Origin: Synechococcus sp. UW140
GTDB taxonomy: Bacteria > Cyanobacteriota > Cyanobacteriia > PCC-6307 > Cyanobiaceae
NCBI RefSeq assembly: GCF_900474295.1
Contig: NZ_UCOB01000025.1
Location: forward strand, 62,001 to 126,000
DNA length: 64,000 nucleotides
Reading direction: 5' to 3'
Below are positions 7,874 to 18,896 of this stretch, piece by piece. A program made the position numbers and the translations under genes. Positions within the stretch are counted from its first letter, which is position 1, and each line of letters starts with the position of its first letter. The notes under the pieces were generated by a model, which was not told where the DNA came from, did no database searches, and worked only from the letters and a program-made list of their open reading frames with translations.

Positions 7874-8947
7874 ATGGCCCATCAGCGTCTTGCCGCACTG
7901 CTGGCCGCCTTCATCACATCCCTTGGTCTTCTCGTTGCTGAGCCGGCCCATGCAGGCCTACCGCAGGGCAATGCGGTCAAGGACCCTGCCGCGATCCTGC
8001 GTGATGCTCTTCCCTTCGAACAGCCCGATTTGCGCGATCTCCAGCATCGGCTTGAAGGCACTAGCAATGACCTGCGGGCCAAACGTTGGAGCGCACTCAG
8101 CCGTTCACTGACCAAGAGCCAAGCCTTCCTGTCCACCCGCCGGGACAGCATCCTCGCGTCGATGGCAAGCGACGATCAAACCATCGCTGAGGGACTACTC
8201 GACGCAGTCGATGAAGGCATCACCGCCATGCAGACCGAAGTCGACCAGCAGAACAAAACCGGGTTGATTCAAGTGCGAAGGGAGACCCTCGCCACAGTTG
8301 GAGATCTGGAAGCTCTGCTCACCGATGAGACGATTCCAGCCATCCCGGCCGAGTTCGCTGCGCTGCCTCGTCTGAAGGGTCGCGCCACCGTGAGCATCAC
8401 CACGAGCCAAGGCGAACTGACCGCGGTGGTAGACGGTTACAACGCTCCACTCACCGCAGGCGCCTTCATCGACCTCAGCCTGAAAGGCTTCTACGACGGC
8501 CTTCCTTTCATCCGTGCAGAGGATTTCTACATCCTTCAAACCGGTGATCCGAAGGGTCCCGAGATCGGTTACATCGACCCAAAAACCAAGCAGGAGCGCC
8601 ACGTACCCCTCGAGATCCGTGTACCTGGTGAAGCCGAGACCCTTTACAACGAAACCTTCGAAGATGTGGGGCTGTACAAAGCCACACCAACTCTGCCCTT
8701 TGCCACCCTCGGCACCCTGGGATGGGCCCATTCCGATCAATCTCTTGGCGACGGTTCCTCCCAGTTCTTCATGTTTCTCTATGAAGCGGAACTCACCCCA
8801 GCAGGCCTGAATCTGGTGGATGGTCGCAATGCCGCCTTCGGCTATGTGGTGGACGGTTTTGATGTGCTCGAAGAACTGGGAGTCGATGACCGCGTCGTGA
8901 GCATCAAGGTGATCGACGGGGCAGATCGACTCCAGCCGCACGCCTGA
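7874..8947 (+). CDS. exported cyclophilin-type peptidyl-prolyl isomerase (CYP38/TLP40-like)
   Basis: This 357-aa protein has a Sec signal peptide (1-28, ending EPAHA). An N-terminal helical region (about 30-190) resembles the PsbQ-like bundle of plant CYP38, and a C-terminal cyclophilin domain follows (about 195-350; [20 protein letters not shown], later [15 protein letters not shown]). In plants the homologue sits in the thylakoid lumen and helps photosystem II assembly. A lumenal or periplasmic place here is inferred from the signal peptide. Several canonical isomerase residues look changed, so catalytic activity is uncertain, as for CYP38. I chose the start at 7874 because the signal peptide begins there. 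Confidence 0.92.
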   Translation: MAHQRLAALLAAFITSLGLLVAEPAHAGLPQGNAVKDPAAILRDALPFEQPDLRDLQHRLEGTSNDLRAKRWSALSRSLTKSQAFLSTRRDSILASMASDDQTIAEGLLDAVDEGITAMQTEVDQQNKTGLIQVRRETLATVGDLEALLTDETIPAIPAEFAALPRLKGRATVSITTSQGELTAVVDGYNAPLTAGAFIDLSLKGFYDGLPFIRAEDFYILQTGDPKGPEIGYIDPKTKQERHVPLEIRVPGEAETLYNETFEDVGLYKATPTLPFATLGTLGWAHSDQSLGDGSSQFFMFLYEAELTPAGLNLVDGRNAAFGYVVDGFDVLEELGVDDRVVSIKVIDGADRLQPHA

Positions 8948-8957
8948 GGTCTCAACC

Positions 8958-9944
8958 TTGGCTGAGACGCTGCAGTCACTAGGAGAAGCGGAGCTGCTGC
9001 GGCGGCTGGCCAAGTTTGCGCCGCCCGGTCAGCTCGATGACGACACGGCCCAACTCAAGAATCCCGCCGCCGACCTCCTGATCAACACAGACGTGTTGGT
9101 CGAGAACGTCCATTTCAGCGATGCCACCACAACCGCGGCCGACGTGGGATGGCGGGCCACAGCCGCCAATCTCTCCGATCTGGCCTCCAGTGGCGTGGAC
9201 ACCGTGCTTGGGGTCACCGTTGGGCTGGTCGCACCACCACAAACCCCATGGAGCTGGGTGGAGGGGGTCTACAGCGGCATCGAAGCGATGCTGCAGTCCA
9301 GCGGTGGGCAGCTGCTGGGAGGAGACTGCACCAGGGGCAGCGAACGAATCCTGTCCATTACGGCTCTGGGAACCCTGGGACCACTGCGTCTGCATCGCAA
9401 TCAAGCCCGAGCCGGAGATTGGATCGTGGTGAGTGGTGCCCATGGGCTGAGCCGGTTGGGGCTAGGCCTGCTTCAAAGGGAAGCAATGGCCATGCAGACC
9501 GACTTACCGGAAGCCTTAAAGACGATGGCCATCACACGGCATCAACGGCCTGAACCACGCCTGGATGCGCTGGCCCAACTGCTCGAGTGCAAACCGAACG
9601 ACCTTCCCTGGAGAGCCGGGGGAACAGACAGCAGCGATGGGCTACTGGCAGCAGTGCAAAACCTTTGCCAGAGCAGTGGCTGCGGTGCTGTGCTCGAACA
9701 AGAGCGCTTGCCACATGCCTCAGGTTGGCCCAAGGGTGACGCTTGGCGGGAATGGTGTCTGAGCGGAGGAGAGGACTTCGAACTAGTGCTGAGCCTGCCC
9801 CAAGCTTGGGCGCAGGCCTGGCTGACTGCACGTCCAGAAAGCAGTCAGGTGGGCTGGATCACTGACCAACCTGACGTGATCCAGTGGAAAGAGGGTGGCC
9901 GTCCAGTGAGGCTCAGTGGTTTTGATCACTTTCAAGGCCTCTGA
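8958..9944 (+). CDS. thiL: thiamine-monophosphate kinase
   Basis: ThiL phosphorylates thiamine monophosphate to the active cofactor thiamine pyrophosphate. The protein is 328 aa. Recognisable elements are the early Mg-binding DDDTAQL, LLINTDVLVENVHF, and the C-terminal GGEDFELVLSLP. The start is a TTG preceded by GAGGT with 7-nt spacing, a good Shine-Dalgarno arrangement; no ATG fits. It begins 10 nt after the cyclophilin stop, so the two probably share a transcript. Confidence 0.95.
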   Translation: MAETLQSLGEAELLRRLAKFAPPGQLDDDTAQLKNPAADLLINTDVLVENVHFSDATTTAADVGWRATAANLSDLASSGVDTVLGVTVGLVAPPQTPWSWVEGVYSGIEAMLQSSGGQLLGGDCTRGSERILSITALGTLGPLRLHRNQARAGDWIVVSGAHGLSRLGLGLLQREAMAMQTDLPEALKTMAITRHQRPEPRLDALAQLLECKPNDLPWRAGGTDSSDGLLAAVQNLCQSSGCGAVLEQERLPHASGWPKGDAWREWCLSGGEDFELVLSLPQAWAQAWLTARPESSQVGWITDQPDVIQWKEGGRPVRLSGFDHFQGL

Positions 9945-9961
9945 GATTCGGAGGCGATCAC

Positions 9962-9988
9962 AAAAAATCCCTCCCCGAGGGGAGGGAT
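9962..9988 (-). terminator. rho-independent terminator of gap2
   Basis: A perfect 10-base inverted repeat (9967-9976 with 9979-9988, G/C-rich) is followed on the minus strand by six T (AAAAAA at 9962-9967 on the plus strand). It lies 31 nt beyond the gap2 stop codon, in the convergent gap with thiL. The T-run orientation says it serves gap2. Confidence 0.88.
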
Positions 9989-10018
9989 CAAGCCAAACAG
10001 AGTCGGACGATCAGCTGA

Positions 10019-11044
10019 TCACTTCCAATTGCGAGCAACCACTTCAGCCAGATCAACAACACGCTGGCTATAGCCCCACTCATTGTCGTACCAGGAAACG
10101 ATCTTGAAGAAGTCGTCACCCATGGAGAGGGTCAGGTCGGCATCGAAGATCGTCGACTGATCGGTACCGGCGTAGTCGGTTGAGACCAAAGGCAGATCGC
10201 CGTACTTGATCACGTTGCTCATCGGGCCTTCGGCCGCGGCCTTGATGATCGACTTGATCTCATCAACAGACGAGGCGCGGGAGGACTGGAACACCAGGTC
10301 AACCGCGGACACGTTCGGGGTGGGAACGCGCATGGCAATACCGGTGAACTTGCCCTTCACAGCGGGATACACAAGAGCGACAGCTTGAGCTGCACCGGTT
10401 GAGGTGGGAACCATATTCACGGCTGCGGCTCGGGCCCGACGCAGGTCGCGGTGATTGTTGTCCAGGATCCTCTGGTCACCGGTGTAGCTGTGAATGGTGG
10501 TCATCAGACCACGGTTGATACCGATCGACTGATCAATCACTTTCACCAAAGGTGCCAGGCAATTGGTAGTGCAGCTGGCATTGCTGAGGATGTCCCAATC
10601 CTCATGGCGGTACTGGTCCTCATTCACACCGACGACGAAGGTGCCCACCTTCGGACCTTTGCCAGGAGCGGTGAGGATCACCTTCTTGGCACCAGCCTGG
10701 ATGTGCATGCTGGCTTTTTCATCGGTGTTGAAGACACCGGTGGACTCAATCACCAGATCCACACCCCATTCTTTCCAGGGGCAGTTGAGGGGATTGCGGT
10801 CGGAGAAAAACTTGACTTCTTTGCCATTGATGATCATGGAATCATCAGTGGTTTCGATCTTCACGCTGGGGTCGAGTTTGCCCAGAATGGAGTCGTAGGT
10901 CAGCAGATGAGCACTGGTCTTGGGGTCAGACGTGGCGTTGACGCCAACAATTTCAATACCGGTGTCAGCGCCACGGCTGATCCAACCCCGCATCACATTG
11001 CGACCGATTCGGCCGAATCCATTGATCGCAACGCGCAGGGTCAT
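10019..11044 (-). CDS. gap2: glyceraldehyde-3-phosphate dehydrogenase, Calvin-cycle type
   Basis: This enzyme reduces 1,3-bisphosphoglycerate in the Calvin cycle. The 341-aa protein has the Rossmann motif INGFGRIGRN (7-16), catalytic Cys158 in SNASCTTNCLAP, and the histidine in TTIHSYTGDQ. The segment GVNATSDPKTSAHLLTYDS (34-52) lacks the aspartate that favours NAD in Gap1 and resembles Gap2, which accepts NADPH. This is the basis for calling gap2. It is monocistronic between its own terminator and a 219-nt divergent intergenic region shared with murC. Confidence 0.96.
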   Translation of the reverse strand: MTLRVAINGFGRIGRNVMRGWISRGADTGIEIVGVNATSDPKTSAHLLTYDSILGKLDPSVKIETTDDSMIINGKEVKFFSDRNPLNCPWKEWGVDLVIESTGVFNTDEKASMHIQAGAKKVILTAPGKGPKVGTFVVGVNEDQYRHEDWDILSNASCTTNCLAPLVKVIDQSIGINRGLMTTIHSYTGDQRILDNNHRDLRRARAAAVNMVPTSTGAAQAVALVYPAVKGKFTGIAMRVPTPNVSAVDLVFQSSRASSVDEIKSIIKAAAEGPMSNVIKYGDLPLVSTDYAGTDQSTIFDADLTLSMGDDFFKIVSWYDNEWGYSQRVVDLAEVVARNWK

Positions 11045-11084
11045 TACTTAAGCGGAAATCCGCAGCTAGGTGGTTTGGCCGCCG

Positions 11085-11090
11085 ATCATA
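11085..11090 (-). promoter_or_regulatory. gap2: possible -10 element of gap2
   Basis: On the minus strand the hexamer is TATGAT, placed so that transcription would start about 35 nt before the gap2 ATG. I see no clear -35 hexamer at the usual distance. The rest of the 219-nt intergenic region (11045-11263) shows no other structure I can support. Confidence 0.3.
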
Positions 11091-11263
11091 CAGAAATTGG
11101 TGTTTTCTCTCGGGACCGCGTGCCACTCCACCCGACAGACCATCGTCAACCGCTCGGCCAGGCCTCCCCTAGATCAACCTCCAGGACCAACTGCTGACAA
11201 GCGTGTCGATGACAAGCTTTCGGCCAGATCCTGACCTATCTTTCGGACCCACGGTTCAACTCC

Positions 11264-12715
11264 TTGTCCAGTTTGCTCAGCCGCCAGCAACCCATCCATT
11301 TCATCGGAATCGGCGGCATCGGCATGTCAGCCCTTGCGCTGATTCTGGCCAAACGCGGACAACGCGTTTCCGGTTCAGAGCCCAAGCAATCATCCATCGT
11401 GCAGGAGCTGGCTGAGCTCGGAGTCCGGGTGTTCCCGCAGCAGATCGCAGAAACGATCAAGGCCGTCACTTCTGAAGATGGGCCTCAGCCCCATGTCGTC
11501 ATCAGCACCGCCATCCCCGATCACAACCCAGAGCTGATGGCAGCGCGAGCCCTCGGGCTCACCATTCTTCATCGCTCCGATGTTTTAGCGGCTCTGATTG
11601 CCGAACAGACGTCGATTGCCGTCGCCGGCAGCCACGGCAAAACAACCACGAGCACGGTGATCACCACGCTTCTGGCCGCCGCTGGAGAGGACCCAACGGC
11701 AGTCATCGGCGGCGTCGTGCCCTGCTACGGGAGCAATGGCCACGCCGGTGAAGGGCGCTTATTGGTGGCAGAAGCCGACGAATCCGACGGTTCGCTTGTC
11801 AAGTTCGCTGCTCACCTGGGCGTGATCACCAACCTCGAGCTGGACCATACGGATCACTACGCCGATCTCAACGATCTGATCGCCACCATGCAACGGTTCG
11901 GAGCCGGCTGTGATCGGCTGCTGGCCAACCATGACGACCCGATTCTCAGGGAGCATTTCCAGGCCACGCACTGGTGGTCTGTGAGCAACCCCGAAGGTGT
12001 GGATTACGCCGCCCTTCCCGTCGCACTGGAAGGGGACCGCACCGAGGCGGACTTCTACGAAGGTGGTGCTCGCATCGGTCGCATCACGCTGCCCATGCCC
12101 GGCCTGCACAACCTCAGCAATGCCACCGCTGCCCTTGCGGCCTGCCGCATGGAAGGCCTGCCCTTTGAACAACTGCAACTGGGTCTCAGCCAACTGCGCC
12201 CGCCCGGACGCCGCTTCGATTTCCGGGGGAGCTGGCAGGGACGGCTGGTGGTTGACGACTACGCCCATCACCCCAGTGAAGTGCGAGCCACTCTCGAAAT
12301 GGCGCAGTTGATGGTGAGCAGCGGTCGCAGCCCCCTGCCCCGGGCACCGCAACGGCTGCTGGTGGTGTTTCAGCCCCATCGCTACAGCCGCACCCAAGAA
12401 TTTCTCGACGCCTTTGCTCAGGCCCTCAGCAGTGCAGACACGGTGGTACTAGCACCGATCTATTCCGCCGGAGAATCAGCCATCGAAGGCATCAACAGCC
12501 ACACCCTGGGTCAAAAGCTGCAGCAGTTAATTCCAGAGCGCTCTGTTTTGGTAGCCGACACCATGGACCAACTCACGGCCCTGGTTCAAGAACACAGCCG
12601 ACCCGAGGATCTCGTGCTGGCGATGGGGGCTGGTGATGTGAACAGCCTCTGGAACCGTCTTTGCCCCGACGAATCGTCTGCTGACGCCACCCGGCCGTCG
12701 TCGCTAGCAGCCTGA
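11264..12715 (+). CDS. murC: UDP-N-acetylmuramate-L-alanine ligase
   Basis: MurC adds L-Ala to UDP-MurNAc in the cytoplasm, the first peptide step of peptidoglycan. The 483-aa length is usual. The N-terminal UDP-binding motif [14 protein letters not shown] (12-25), ATP loop GSHGKTTT (122-129) and ligand-binding LELDHTDHY are visible. The C-terminal domain contains [11 protein letters not shown] and FQPHRYSRT. The start is TTG at 11264 (another TTG at 11273), with no good ATG. The stop TGA overlaps the murB ATG by one base, so the two are translationally coupled. Confidence 0.95.
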   Translation: MSSLLSRQQPIHFIGIGGIGMSALALILAKRGQRVSGSEPKQSSIVQELAELGVRVFPQQIAETIKAVTSEDGPQPHVVISTAIPDHNPELMAARALGLTILHRSDVLAALIAEQTSIAVAGSHGKTTTSTVITTLLAAAGEDPTAVIGGVVPCYGSNGHAGEGRLLVAEADESDGSLVKFAAHLGVITNLELDHTDHYADLNDLIATMQRFGAGCDRLLANHDDPILREHFQATHWWSVSNPEGVDYAALPVALEGDRTEADFYEGGARIGRITLPMPGLHNLSNATAALAACRMEGLPFEQLQLGLSQLRPPGRRFDFRGSWQGRLVVDDYAHHPSEVRATLEMAQLMVSSGRSPLPRAPQRLLVVFQPHRYSRTQEFLDAFAQALSSADTVVLAPIYSAGESAIEGINSHTLGQKLQQLIPERSVLVADTMDQLTALVQEHSRPEDLVLAMGAGDVNSLWNRLCPDESSADATRPSSLAA

Positions 12716-13638
12716 TGGTTGATCACGACCCGGAACTGTTGCGTTCCCAGGTCTCCCTGGCTGACTACACCACCTGGCGAGTGGGTGGACCCGCCGAATG
12801 GCTAGCGGAACCAACGCACAAGGATCAGCTGATCGAATTGATCAGCTGGGCGCATCAGCACCAACTGTCCTGGAGAGTGATCGGTGCAGGCTCCAATTTG
12901 TTGATCAGTGATGCCGGCCTGACGGGTCTCACCATCTGCCTACGCAAGCTTCAAGGCATGAACCTCAACGGAGAGACCGGTGTGGTGGAAGCTTTAGCCG
13001 GTGAACCGATCCCGACCCTGGCCCGACGCGCGGCCCGTGCCGGTCTTCATGGCCTGGAATGGGCTGTGGGTATCCCTGGCACCGTGGGGGGCGCTGCCGT
13101 CATGAATGCCGGAGCTCAGGGAGGCTGCACCGCCGAGAGACTTCTTTCCGTTGAGGTGATCGATGCTTTGCCCAATGGCAACGAGAACGCTGCCATCCGC
13201 ATCTTGAACAATGCCGAGCTCGACTTTTCCTACCGCCATAGTCGCCTCCAAGACAGCGACCTGATGGTGATCTCAGCGCGCTTTCAGCTGGAGCCAGGCC
13301 ACGATCCCAAGGCACTCAGCCGCGCCACCAGCAGCAACCTCAGCCACCGCACCACAACGCAGCCGTATCAGTGGCCTAGTTGTGGCAGCGTCTTCCGCAA
13401 TCCCGAACCGCTTAAAGCCGGCCAGCTCATCGAAGCCTTAGGGCTGAAAGGCCACCGCATTGGCGGCGCTGAGGTGTCACCCGTGCACGCCAATTTCATC
13501 GTTAACAACGGTTCTGCGAGTGCGAAAGACATCCTCAGCCTGATTGCCCTGGTGCAAAAAGAAGTGGAAAACAACCACGGCATCACCCTTCACCCAGAAG
13601 TGAAACGACTCGGATTCAGTCAAACGATCACGCACTGA
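12715..13638 (+). CDS. murB: UDP-N-acetylenolpyruvoylglucosamine reductase
   Basis: MurB uses NADPH and FAD to reduce enolpyruvyl-UDP-GlcNAc to UDP-MurNAc. The 307-aa protein shows [12 protein letters not shown] (19-30), the FAD motif [11 protein letters not shown] (56-66), [16 protein letters not shown] (119-134), and the active-site segment SCGSVFRNP with the catalytic serine (near 223). Its order after murC (TGATG junction) means the two consecutive steps are made from one message, although MurB acts first. Confidence 0.96.
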   Translation: MVDHDPELLRSQVSLADYTTWRVGGPAEWLAEPTHKDQLIELISWAHQHQLSWRVIGAGSNLLISDAGLTGLTICLRKLQGMNLNGETGVVEALAGEPIPTLARRAARAGLHGLEWAVGIPGTVGGAAVMNAGAQGGCTAERLLSVEVIDALPNGNENAAIRILNNAELDFSYRHSRLQDSDLMVISARFQLEPGHDPKALSRATSSNLSHRTTTQPYQWPSCGSVFRNPEPLKAGQLIEALGLKGHRIGGAEVSPVHANFIVNNGSASAKDILSLIALVQKEVENNHGITLHPEVKRLGFSQTITH

Positions 13639-13670
13639 CCGCTTAACCTGCCCGTTCTCCCTTAGGCGCC

Positions 13671-14012
13671 ATGGCAGGGTTCGGACTCCCCAACTTCGGA
13701 CAACTCACTGAGGCTTTCCGCAAGGCTCAGCAGATCCAGCAAGACGCCCAGAAGCTGCAGGAGGAACTCGATGGAATGGAAATCGAAGGAAGCAGCGATG
13801 ATGGCCGGGCAAGCATCTGGCTGTCAGGCAACCAGCAACCCCTGAGAGTGCGCCTGGACCCGTCCCTGCTGGCAGAGGGCCAGAGTGCCTGTGAAGCGGC
13901 CACTCTCGCGGCCCTCCAGTCGGCCTATGAGCACTCCACCGCCACGATGAAAGAGCGGATGGAAGAACTCACCGGAGGCCTCAACCTCAACCTCCCCGGG
14001 ATGGGCGGCTGA
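13671..14012 (+). CDS. YbaB/EbfC-family nucleoid-associated protein
   Basis: This 113-aa protein has the family layout: a long N-terminal helix ([20 protein letters not shown], 13-32), a beta sheet ([20 protein letters not shown]), a C-terminal helix and a Gly/Leu-rich tail. YbaB proteins dimerise and bind DNA with little specificity, and influence nucleoid structure. It lies 32 nt after murB in the same direction and may be on that transcript. The 3' end overlaps rsgA by 26 nt, convergently. Confidence 0.92.
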   Translation: MAGFGLPNFGQLTEAFRKAQQIQQDAQKLQEELDGMEIEGSSDDGRASIWLSGNQQPLRVRLDPSLLAEGQSACEAATLAALQSAYEHSTATMKERMEELTGGLNLNLPGMGG

Positions 14013-14892
14013 ATCCCATTAACTCCTCAACGGAACGCCGATAAATGCCGTAACGCTCCCAGTCACGACTGACCCCACAGCCTGGTTCATCCCGGTGCAG
14101 ACAGTCTCGGAAACGACAGGGATGGGTCTCGAGTTGACTGCGCAATTCGGGGAACAGCACCTCAAGGTTATGAATGTCATCCGGTAATTCGGGACGATTA
14201 AACCCCGGTGTATCGGCCACTCTCGCTCCAGGAGCAAGCGCATGCAATTCAACATGGCGCGTCGTGTGCCGCCCTCTTTGCAGGCGACCTGAGACCGCCC
14301 CAACTCTGAGCGACAACTGCGGTAGCAGGCTGTTGAGCAAAGAGCTTTTGCCCACACCGGAAGGACCACACAACACCGACAGGGCCTGACCCTTGAGGAG
14401 CGTGCGCAAAGACTCCATGCCTTCACCGGTCTCAGAGGACAGCAGCAACGGTGCATACCCCCAGCCCTGAAGCCGATCCGCCAATTGCCGTGAGGCCTTC
14501 TCCTGCAGGAGGTCGCATTTGGTCAGCAGCACCTGAACGACCAGGCCCGTTTGCTCAGCTGTGAGCAAGAACCGACTGGCCTGATCGGGATCAAACGTTG
14601 GTTGCTCCACCGAGAAAGCAACCACCACCGCGGTGACATTGGCAACGGGAGGGCGGCTCAACCAACTGAAGCGAGGTTCCACATCCGCCACCACAGCACG
14701 ACGCTGCTGCTGATCAATCGCCTCGACCCACACACGATCGCCAACATGAACGGCAGCGCCACGATGATTAAGGCGAGTGCGGCGGGTGCAGAGCAGTCGC
14801 GTGGCGGCGTCGGGCGGATCCAGTTCCACCTCGAGGTAGTTGGCCTGCAACGCCACCACCACACCCCTGAGGCGTTGCTCAACCACCCCCAC
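13987..14892 (-). CDS. rsgA: ribosome small-subunit maturation GTPase RsgA
   Basis: RsgA is a circularly permuted GTPase that checks late 30S maturation. The 301-aa protein has an OB-like N-domain (1-75), then motifs in permuted order: G4 TKCD (124-127), G1 GPSGVGKSS (176-184) and G3 DTPG (227-230). A C-terminal zinc module follows with Cys259, Cys264, His266 and Cys272. Its start overlaps the tusA end by 14 nt, so it belongs to the grpE-dnaJ-tusA-rsgA run. Confidence 0.95.
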   Translation of the reverse strand: MGVVEQRLRGVVVALQANYLEVELDPPDAATRLLCTRRTRLNHRGAAVHVGDRVWVEAIDQQQRRAVVADVEPRFSWLSRPPVANVTAVVVAFSVEQPTFDPDQASRFLLTAEQTGLVVQVLLTKCDLLQEKASRQLADRLQGWGYAPLLLSSETGEGMESLRTLLKGQALSVLCGPSGVGKSSLLNSLLPQLSLRVGAVSGRLQRGRHTTRHVELHALAPGARVADTPGFNRPELPDDIHNLEVLFPELRSQLETHPCRFRDCLHRDEPGCGVSRDWERYGIYRRSVEELMGFSRPSRGG

Positions 14893-15127
14893 AGGTCACC
14901 TTCAGCCTCACCCAGTCGTCAGTGCCGCCATCCAGCTGAACCTGATGGCCGTCCTGTTCCAAACCGGGCACCACCATCGCCTCCGGCTCGCCCCGATCCA
15001 GGCTGACCGCCAGAAGCTGTCCAGGGGCCATGGTCTCCAGCGTGAGGCGACAGCGAATGAAGTTCACCGGACACGGAGTGCCGCGGAGATCGAGCTGCTG
15101 ATCAACATCGGAGCCAGTCAACGTCAA
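14879..15127 (-). CDS. TusA/SirA-like sulfurtransferase (82 aa)
   Basis: The conserved active-site segment [17 protein letters not shown] carries the CP motif (Cys19) of the TusA family, small cysteine persulfide carriers used in tRNA thiolation and other sulfur trafficking. The length is as usual. The start is TTG, overlapping the dnaJ stop (TTGA, 15124-15127), which makes translational coupling to dnaJ likely. Which sulfur pathway it serves cannot be read from the window. Confidence 0.9.
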   Translation of the reverse strand: MTLTGSDVDQQLDLRGTPCPVNFIRCRLTLETMAPGQLLAVSLDRGEPEAMVVPGLEQDGHQVQLDGGTDDWVRLKVTCGGG

Positions 15128-16257
15128 CCTTGACCAAACAGTCGTGCGAATAGACCGCTGTTGTGGTGGTGATGCTGCACACCTCGAGCTGAATGGTGAC
15201 CGGCCAACTGTTCCAGCAGCGTGCGCTCGTCCTCATTGAGACGAGTGGGCAACTGAACAGACACTGTGACCCTTTGATTGCCTCTGGCCACTGGGTTACC
15301 CAACTTGGGGATGCCCTTGTTCTCGAGGGTGAGCACCGCATTGGGCTGAGTGCCGACCGGAATCTCCAGACTGGTGGGTCCGTCAACGGTCTCCACCTCA
15401 ATCGTGTCTCCGAGAATGGCCTGGAGATAGCTCACCTTCACATCGGAGAGCACGGTGAGACCATCCCTGCGCAAACTGGGATGGCTTTTGACCGTGAGAA
15501 AGACGTAGAGATCACCGGAAGGACCACCACGGAGTCCTGCATTGCCTTCGCCCGCAACACGCAAGCGCGTGCCTGTATCAACACCAGCGGGAATATTGAT
15601 CCGCAGTTTCTTGCGCACCTGAATCACCCCTTGGCCACCACAGGCTGAACAAGGATCAGCGATGACCTGACCGCTGCCGCCACAGGTGGGACATTCCGCC
15701 ACCTGGGTGAAATTGCCGAAAGGAGTGCGGGTGGCGCGCCGCACCTGACCGACACCACCGCAGGTGGAGCAGGTGGTGGGACCACTTCCCGACTTAGCCC
15801 CAGAGCCGTTGCACGTGGTGCAGGTTTCCAGGTGAGGAATGCGGATCTCCCTCTCTTGGCCGAACACGGCCTGATTGAAGTCGATCGTTAGGTCGTAGCG
15901 AAGGTCATCGCCTTGCTGGGGGCCCCGCCGCCGCGGACGAGCTCCAGCACCTCCAGCAGCACCCCCGAACCCACTGAAAAAGGTCTCAAAGAGATCAGCA
16001 AAGCCGCCCATGTCGCCCATATCGGGCATCCCTGCGGCTCCACCAAGACCGGCTTCACCGAACTGGTCGTAACGGGCCTTGGTCTGTGGATCGCTGAGAA
16101 CCTCGTAAGCCCTACCGATCTCCTTGAAGCGATCCTCAGCTCCAGGATCCTTATTGATATCAGGGTGATACTGACGAGCAAGCCGCCGATAGGCACGCTT
16201 GAGCGTGTCGGCATCGGCGTCACGACTGACGCCGAGCAGGTCGTAGTAATCGGCCAT
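15124..16257 (-). CDS. dnaJ: chaperone DnaJ (type I Hsp40)
   Basis: DnaJ presents unfolded proteins to DnaK and stimulates its ATPase. The 377-aa protein has the J domain with HPD at 31-33, a Gly/Phe-rich linker (70-105), and four CxxCxGxG zinc motifs starting at Cys146, Cys163, Cys189 and Cys203. A C-terminal substrate domain follows and ends in a His-rich stretch. This full architecture marks a type I DnaJ. It follows grpE by 45 nt, the expected co-chaperone pairing; dnaK is not in the window. Confidence 0.96.
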   Translation of the reverse strand: MADYYDLLGVSRDADADTLKRAYRRLARQYHPDINKDPGAEDRFKEIGRAYEVLSDPQTKARYDQFGEAGLGGAAGMPDMGDMGGFADLFETFFSGFGGAAGGAGARPRRRGPQQGDDLRYDLTIDFNQAVFGQEREIRIPHLETCTTCNGSGAKSGSGPTTCSTCGGVGQVRRATRTPFGNFTQVAECPTCGGSGQVIADPCSACGGQGVIQVRKKLRINIPAGVDTGTRLRVAGEGNAGLRGGPSGDLYVFLTVKSHPSLRRDGLTVLSDVKVSYLQAILGDTIEVETVDGPTSLEIPVGTQPNAVLTLENKGIPKLGNPVARGNQRVTVSVQLPTRLNEDERTLLEQLAGHHSARGVQHHHHNSGLFARLFGQG

Positions 16258-16302
16258 CAGCTCGTCATCCCGTTCATCACCCTAAGGGCCAGCCCAGGGA
16301 GC

Positions 16303-17040
16303 TCAACTCTCCTGTTGGTTGGGTTCTCCCCCCATAGCAGGGCCAGAATCCTGAGCATCAGCGGGAGAAGGAGGCGCCGTTGCGGAGGAGACATCAGCTT
16401 GGGGTCCGGGCCCCATCGACACCTTCACCATGGCGTGGCGGAGCACACGGCCATTGAGGTGATACCCCCGCTGCAGCTCTTCGATCACCACGTCCTCATG
16501 GTGCTGGTCGCTCGGTTCCCGCAGAACAGCCTCATGCAGGCTGGGATCGAACTCCTGACCCACAACCCGCATCGGAGCAACACCAAGTTGCTTCAACACA
16601 TCCACCAGCTGCTTGTAGAGCCCCTGATAGCTGCGATGTAAAGCCTGGGCCTCTTCACCTTCGGGATTGAGCTGATGCCGGGCACGTTCGAAGTTGTCCA
16701 CGACCGGCAGGATCTCGCTCAATGTGCTGCAGGTGAGTTGCACCTTGAGATCATCCTGATCTCGGCTCTGACGCTTGCGGAAGTTGTCGAAATCAGCAGC
16801 GATGCGCATGTATTGAGTGCGCAGGGTCTCGTGTTCTTCGCGCAAGCTGCTGTGTTCGCGCTCCAACTGCTCCAAGCGCGCTTCATTGTCTTTGCCACCC
16901 GCTGCTGTTGGATCCGGAGAGGGAGCGCTGGCTGCATCACTCGGAGCCTCAACAGTCTCGGCCGCAGCCTCGGGACCTGGACCGGGTGCTGCAGCATCAG
17001 CGGCGGGATCGTGAGCTGATGAAGAGGGATCGCCACTCAT
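16303..17040 (-). CDS. grpE: nucleotide exchange factor GrpE
   Basis: GrpE releases ADP from DnaK. The ATG at 17040 gives [11 protein letters not shown] and 245 aa; the frame continues upstream but that part is not GrpE-like. A disordered Ala/Pro-rich region (1-60) precedes the long coiled-coil helix (about 65-120) and the beta-wing domain with [20 protein letters not shown]. The last part (about 215-245) is a Pro/Ala-rich tail, so both ends are extended compared with E. coli. I see no CIRCE inverted repeat upstream. Confidence 0.95.
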   Translation of the reverse strand: MSGDPSSSAHDPAADAAAPGPGPEAAAETVEAPSDAASAPSPDPTAAGGKDNEARLEQLEREHSSLREEHETLRTQYMRIAADFDNFRKRQSRDQDDLKVQLTCSTLSEILPVVDNFERARHQLNPEGEEAQALHRSYQGLYKQLVDVLKQLGVAPMRVVGQEFDPSLHEAVLREPSDQHHEDVVIEELQRGYHLNGRVLRHAMVKVSMGPGPQADVSSATAPPSPADAQDSGPAMGGEPNQQES

Positions 17041-17149
17041 GCTGACCAGTTGCAGATTCACACCTAGACATGTTGATAGGTCAGGCTCACCTCCCACAAG
17101 CGGCGGAAGCCCGCACCTCCAGCAACAGATCCCTCGCCGCAGCCCCACC

Positions 17150-18886
17150 GTGAGAGACCAGCAGCGTTTTGTCCTGGAGCTGCTGTTGCAGGAACCGGTC
17201 CCGGAACGCCTGGATCAAGAGAGCCATCAGCAACTGCTGACAAGGCTTGAAGCCAAAGGACTTGTCCCCAACAAGCATCCACGCCTGGCCGCAGCCCTGA
17301 TGGCCCTCCAGAGCCAGGAGACCAACCAGACCACTGCCGCTTTGGCGGAGTCAAATCAAGCAGAAGCAGAGATCAACCTGCCGCAGAATCCTGGCCAGGA
17401 AACACTGGATGACACCCCAGAAAGCCAGGAAGAGAGCGAGGCACCCATCAACCTCGATTCACTCCTGTCCGGCTTCAACAGCGACGGGGTCCTGGAAGAA
17501 GAGCCCGAAGAAGCAGCCCAACTGGGGTCCAGACACGAAGACCTCGAACAGACCTTCCGAGACACGAACGCCTCACCAGTGGTGAATCTGGTGAACCGCA
17601 TCCTGCTTCAGGCCCTGCAACTTGGGGCAAGCGACATTCATGTGGAACCCCAACAAATCGGCCTCCAGGTGCGCTTCCGCCAGGACGGTGTGTTGCAGAG
17701 CTACAGCGAACCGCTGCCCAGTCGCCTGGTGCCAGCCGTGACCTCACGCTTCAAGATCATGGCCGACCTCGATATCGCCGAACGACGGCAAGCCCAAGAC
17801 GGTCGAATCCGCCGCCGCTTTCGCAAACGCAGCGTTGATTTCCGCGTCAGCAGTCTGCCGAGCCGCTTCGGGGAAAAGATCGTGCTGCGGCTCCTCGACA
17901 GCTCATCCACGCAACTAGGCCTCGACAAGCTGATCAGCAACCCGGAGGCACTCGAACTGGTGCGCAGCCTCGGTTCGAAGCCATTCGGCATGATCCTGGT
18001 GACTGGTCCCACAGGATCAGGAAAATCGACGACTCTCTACTCGCTGCTGGCGGAGCGCAACGATCCCGGGATCAATATCTCGACGGTGGAGGATCCAATC
18101 GAATACACCCTCCCGGGCATCACCCAGTGCCAGGTGAACCGAGAAAAGGGCTTCGACTTCAGCACGGCCCTACGGGCATTCATGCGACAAGACCCAGACG
18201 TACTTCTCGTGGGAGAAACCCGTGACCTAGAGACCGCCAAAACAGCGATCGAAGCCGCCCTCACTGGCCACCTTGTGCTCACCACCCTGCACTGCAACGA
18301 CGCCCCAAGCGCTATCGCGCGGCTTGGAGAGATGGGGGTGGAACCCTTCATGGTCAGCGCCTCCCTAATCGGGATCGTGTCGCAACGGCTGCTACGGCGT
18401 GTCTGTAGCCATTGCCGCGAGAGCTATCAACCCGATGCCACTGAACTCGGTCGATTCGGGCTCATGACGCACCATGAGACAGGTGTGCGCTTCTACCGAG
18501 CCCACCACCACGATGGCAATCGTGACCACAGTGGCGACCCCTGTCCCCACTGTCAGGGCAGCGGTTATCGAGGCCGGATCGGTGTGTACGAGGTGCTGCG
18601 CATGAACGAGCAGTTGGCCACCGCGGTGGCTAACGGTGCCACCACCGATGTGCTCCGTCGTCTGGCTCTGGAATCGGGCATGAAAACCCTGCTGGGCTAC
18701 AGCCTCGAGTTGGTGCGTCAGGGTCAGACCACCTTGGAGGAAGTGGGCCGAATGATCCTGACCGACTCAGGCCTGGAGTCGGAGCGACGGGCCAGAGCTC
18801 TCAGCACCGTCACCTGTGAACGATGTGGTGGCGGACTACAGGAAGGCTGGCTGGAATGTCCGTACTGTCTGACCCCTCGTCAGTGA
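17150..18886 (+). CDS. pilB: type IV pilus assembly ATPase PilB, with extra C-terminal zinc-ribbon-like tail
   Basis: PilB is the hexameric cytoplasmic motor that extends type IV pili. From the GTG at 17150 the protein has 578 aa; an ATG at 17039 in the same frame would overlap the grpE start and adds non-conserved sequence. An acidic region (to about 150) is followed by the GspE/PilB core with Walker [10 protein letters not shown] (from 286), Asp box LTTLHCNDA and the family tetracysteine (CSHC, CPHC). A further pair CERC (556-559) and CPYC (570-573) at the very end looks like an added zinc ribbon, which I do not know from standard PilB. Confidence 0.93.
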   Translation: MRDQQRFVLELLLQEPVPERLDQESHQQLLTRLEAKGLVPNKHPRLAAALMALQSQETNQTTAALAESNQAEAEINLPQNPGQETLDDTPESQEESEAPINLDSLLSGFNSDGVLEEEPEEAAQLGSRHEDLEQTFRDTNASPVVNLVNRILLQALQLGASDIHVEPQQIGLQVRFRQDGVLQSYSEPLPSRLVPAVTSRFKIMADLDIAERRQAQDGRIRRRFRKRSVDFRVSSLPSRFGEKIVLRLLDSSSTQLGLDKLISNPEALELVRSLGSKPFGMILVTGPTGSGKSTTLYSLLAERNDPGINISTVEDPIEYTLPGITQCQVNREKGFDFSTALRAFMRQDPDVLLVGETRDLETAKTAIEAALTGHLVLTTLHCNDAPSAIARLGEMGVEPFMVSASLIGIVSQRLLRRVCSHCRESYQPDATELGRFGLMTHHETGVRFYRAHHHDGNRDHSGDPCPHCQGSGYRGRIGVYEVLRMNEQLATAVANGATTDVLRRLALESGMKTLLGYSLELVRQGQTTLEEVGRMILTDSGLESERRARALSTVTCERCGGGLQEGWLECPYCLTPRQ

Positions 18887-18896
18887 GGTGCCTGCC

